64,000 nt of DNA from Phoebastria nigripes (Eukaryota; Chordata; Aves; Procellariiformes; Diomedeidae), in NCBI GenBank assembly GCA_035582835.1, contig JAYKAV010002553.1, positions 4,003,014-4,067,013 on the forward strand, written 5' to 3'. The position numbers and the translations under genes were made by a program. Shown here one piece after another: positions 61,458 to 64,000 of this stretch; positions within the stretch are counted from its first letter, which is position 1; each line of letters opens with the position of its first letter. Below the pieces are notes generated by a model. It was not told the DNA's origin. It saw nothing but the letters and a program-made list of their open reading frames with translations, and searched no databases.

Positions 61458-62696
61458 AAGAAACGGAGATGTTCTTCCTAGGCAGTGTGAAGGATTGGAC
61501 ATATGCTTAAACAAATTGTTAAACAATTTTATTTTCAACACATATGTATGACATCTTTAAAGTTAGAAACTTCATAAATTTAGAATTACTTTTTCTTTTT
61601 TGGATTGTTTTAAAAATAGAAAAATACCAGTTATTATAAACTAATAATATTTCAGACTCCAATTGTACAACTTTTTCTTTTTTTTTTCTGAAGAGCTTGC
61701 AGCTAAGGAGTGTGCCCCTAACTTCATGCAAGTACTTTTAACAGTAAATAGATTAATAATCTGGGAGACCTCAAATGACCACATAAATTCATCTCAAATG
61801 CCACATAGCCATCTTTAGAGAAATGCTGTGATGTTACTTAGGGAAAGGGCAATTTAAAAATCTGTTTCTTACAGCTGTCTGTTGTGTAAGTAGTCATGGC
61901 ATGATTGAAACTGGTTTGGTTTTATCTTTTTTTTTTTATTTGGAGAAATATGGAGGGAGGAAAATCAGTACAAGTTCCTTTCAAGCAAAGTTTTCTTGCC
62001 ACTTTTTCTTGTATTTCAGATCCAACATGGATTTAATAAATTCTCTAGATCTAGTTAATAATGATAACAAANGAGTTCTTTGTTTAATTTCACCTTAAAT
62101 ATTCTCAAAGAACAAAAATACAAATGCTCCATTTTTTTTTCCTTGTCTAGTAATATGTCTAGGAGTCCTGGGGAAATCTAAGCAATTTTTCATGTTAAAT
62201 TTCTTTTTGTGTTGGCTTGTTGTAGTTGTTTACAAAAAAACTCATTATGCTGCATTACTATTTGAAGTGGTTGAGCATATTCCAGTAGGTGAGGAAGGAT
62301 GGGAATAGCCATGGGGAATGATTTTTCTCCTGGAGAGAGACTATCTGTACTTTGTGCACATCCTCTAAACTAGACTGAAAACAATTCATATTCCTCTTGG
62401 TGCTCATTGAACTTTGAGTTACCCTTTTGGTTTCAGTGTCAGATTAAGAGATTGTCTTTCTAATTACAATGATGCTAGTGTTTGCATGAAGCAGGATAGT
62501 TTCCTTTGTCACTTCTAGAAGCAGCTAATATAGCTGTAAGTTTTTTAATTGATGTTGAGTATGCTTCCCTTTAATATATTCAGTACTAAGGCAATTATAA
62601 ACATTGAGCTCAAAAAGGAAAGCTCTGAAAATTCATGAATTACTGAAGTTAAGGTAACTGTTCTTCCAGAGAGACATCTATTGTCTAAACAGAGAC

Positions 62697-63637
62697 ATCT
62701 GTTTAATATCTTCATCAATGACATATACAGTGGGATCGAGTGCACCCTCAGCAAGTTTTGCAGATGACATCAAGCTGAGTGGTGCAGCTGACACGCCTGA
62801 GGGACGGGATGCCNTCCAGAGGGACCTGGACAAGCTCGAGAAGTGGGCCCGTGTGAACCTCATGAGGTTCAACAAGGCCAAGTGCAAGGTCCTGCACCTG
62901 GGTTGGGGCAACCCTCAGTATCAATACAGGCTGGGGGATGAAGGGATTGAGAGCAGCCCTGCCCAGAAGGACTTGGGGGTACTGGTGGATGAAAAGCTGG
63001 ACATGAGGCAGCAGTGTGCACTCGCAGCCCAGAAAGCCGTATCCTGGGCTGCATCAAAAGAAGTGTGGCTAGCAGGTTGAGGGAGATGATTCTGCCCCTC
63101 TACTCTGCTCTGGTGAGACCCTACCTGGAGTACTGCATCCAGCTCTGGAGCCCTCAGCACAAGAAAGACATGGACCTGTTGGAGCGGGTCCAGAGGAGGG
63201 CCACAAAAATGATCAGNNGGATGGAATGCCTCTCCTATGAAGAAAGGCTGAGAGAGTTGGGGTTGTTCAGCCTNGAGAAGAGAAGGTGTCGGGGAGACCT
63301 TATTGCAGCCTTTCAGTGCTTAAAGGGGCTTTTAAGAAAGATGGGGACAGACTTTTTAGCAGGGCCTGTTGAGATAGGACAAGGGATAACGGTTTTAAAC
63401 TGAAAGAGGGTAGATTTAGACTAGGTATAGGGAAGAAATTTTTTACAATGAGAGTGGTGAAACCCTGGAACAGGTTGCCCAGAGGGGTGGTAGATGCCCC
63501 ATCCCTGGAAACATTCAAGGTCATTTTGGATGGGGCTCTGAGCCACCTGATCTAGTTGAAGATGTCCCTGCCGAAGGCAGGGGGGTTGTACTAGATGATC
63601 TTTAAAGGTCCCTTCCAACCCAAACTATTCTATGATT
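62697..63637 (+). mobile_element. CR1 LINE, 5'-truncated, 0.94 kb
   Basis: Inserted in intron 2 in the same orientation as the host gene. It begins just before the reverse-transcriptase motif C region (LFNIFINDIYSG), covers the rest of ORF2, and ends with GATGATCTTTAAAGGTCCCT and the tail TTCTATGATTCTATTG. The subfamily looks the same as, or close to, that of the 29.2-kb copy. A short repeat (AGAGACATCT at 62670 and 62691) lies at the 5' junction. Several N bases fall inside it, which is common where repeat copies are hard to assemble. Confidence 0.95.
62699..63530 (+). pseudogene. CR1 ORF2 reverse-transcriptase C-terminal remnant
   Basis: Pieces in several frames show FADDIKLSG (catalytic motif C), [30 protein letters not shown] and [15 protein letters not shown]. 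The frame is broken just before FADD by an extra T in AAGTTTTGCAG, near 63038 by a 4-nt deletion compared with the 29.2-kb copy (AAAGCC-GTATCC), and again near 63325. A stop also interrupts the region near 63366. No active enzyme can result. Confidence 0.9.
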
Positions 63638-64000
63638 CTATTGCAAATAACAGGTTTGAAGGGTTGGAGATAGTCAAGAAATAAAGATCTTTACAAATAC
63701 AGGAAGGGGAAAAAAGGCTATGAACATATGTCAAGCAGCAGACAGATCAGAAAGAGGGAAGAAAATATTTACCCAGATAACAAATATTTATCATTTAATA
63801 TTAGAATAGCTTTTTGTGAAATTAATGTTTTTTAAAGCTCATCCTTGAAGCATGGAGAGAACCAATTTCTACCAAGAAAATGAGTGATAAGCTAGTAAAT
63901 TGGACTGTATTTTTCAGAGCTTAAATATACACACAACTGCTTAGCCATTTCATTTTTTCATTGTCCCTGTATGCCATGGTCAGCCACTTTAAAGATATTT
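63638..64000 (+). other. Intron 2 of the ADGRA gene, continuing past the window
   Basis: AT-rich unique sequence after the CR1 tail. No exon or repeat recognised before the right edge. Confidence 0.6.

Larger units (their letters stand above)
55895..62696 (+). other. Intron 2 of the ADGRA gene, first part
   Basis: Begins with GTGAGT. I searched for the next LRR exon (an expected DLxNN...GL..LxxL pattern between AG and GT) and did not find one, so the intron continues past this stretch. It includes a TTTTAATTCTATTCTA tandem repeat at 56.24 kb, a TTTA microsatellite at 59.96 kb, a juxtaposed AG/GTGAGT at 61.39 kb and an alternating purine-pyrimidine tract at 61.42 kb. Confidence 0.7.

Noticed and set aside
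1..64000. Search for CRISPR arrays, prokaryotic operons, phage or IS elements
   Set aside because: The sequence is clearly vertebrate: split exons, CpG island and CR1 LINEs. No regularly spaced repeats or bacterial gene layout exist.

Overview
This window reads as vertebrate, most likely avian, nuclear DNA. It is AT-rich and non-coding over most of its length, has one sharp CpG-rich island near 10.4-11.3 kb, and carries several CR1 LINE fragments ending in the typical short GATTCTAT-like 3' repeat. CR1s also occur in crocodilians and turtles, so 'avian' is inference. Single scattered N bases mark it as a draft assembly. There are no operons, CRISPR arrays or prokaryotic systems, and I recognise no tRNA, rRNA or known microRNA.

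Layout. Positions 1-10.4 kb look like the upstream flank: unique AT-rich DNA with four CR1 remnants (left edge +, about 4.4-4.9 kb +, 5.5 kb -, 9.7 kb -). A CpG island at about 10.44-11.29 kb holds the promoter and first coding exon of a plus-strand gene. Exon 1 (CDS 10873-11093) encodes a signal peptide and a cysteine-rich leucine-rich-repeat N-cap. Exon 2 (55823-55894) is a 72-nt leucine-rich-repeat exon that joins it in the same phase. The spliced product matches the start of an adhesion GPCR of subfamily A, best called ADGRA3 (GPR125); ADGRA2 (GPR124) is the alternative. Intron 1 is 44,729 nt and contains a 1.17-kb CR1 at 29.2-30.4 kb and a CR1 tail at 45.4 kb. Intron 2 starts at 55895 and runs past the window end; it contains a 0.94-kb CR1 at 62.7-63.6 kb.

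Only about 293 coding nucleotides of the host gene are present. The Ig, hormone-receptor, GAIN and seven-helix regions must lie beyond the right edge. Most other long open frames are GC-island shadows, CR1 debris or chance frames in AT-rich DNA.

I did not find a convincing undescribed system. The observations most worth checking are: an out-of-frame upstream ATG that overlaps all of coding exon 1 and stops just inside exon 2; a GGA repeat in the promoter/5' UTR; a +1 T shared by two separate CR1 copies just before the reverse-transcriptase FADD motif; an AG/GTGAGT juxtaposed splice site beside a 35-nt Z-DNA-prone tract in intron 2; and a GC-rich exon-like patch inside intron 1.
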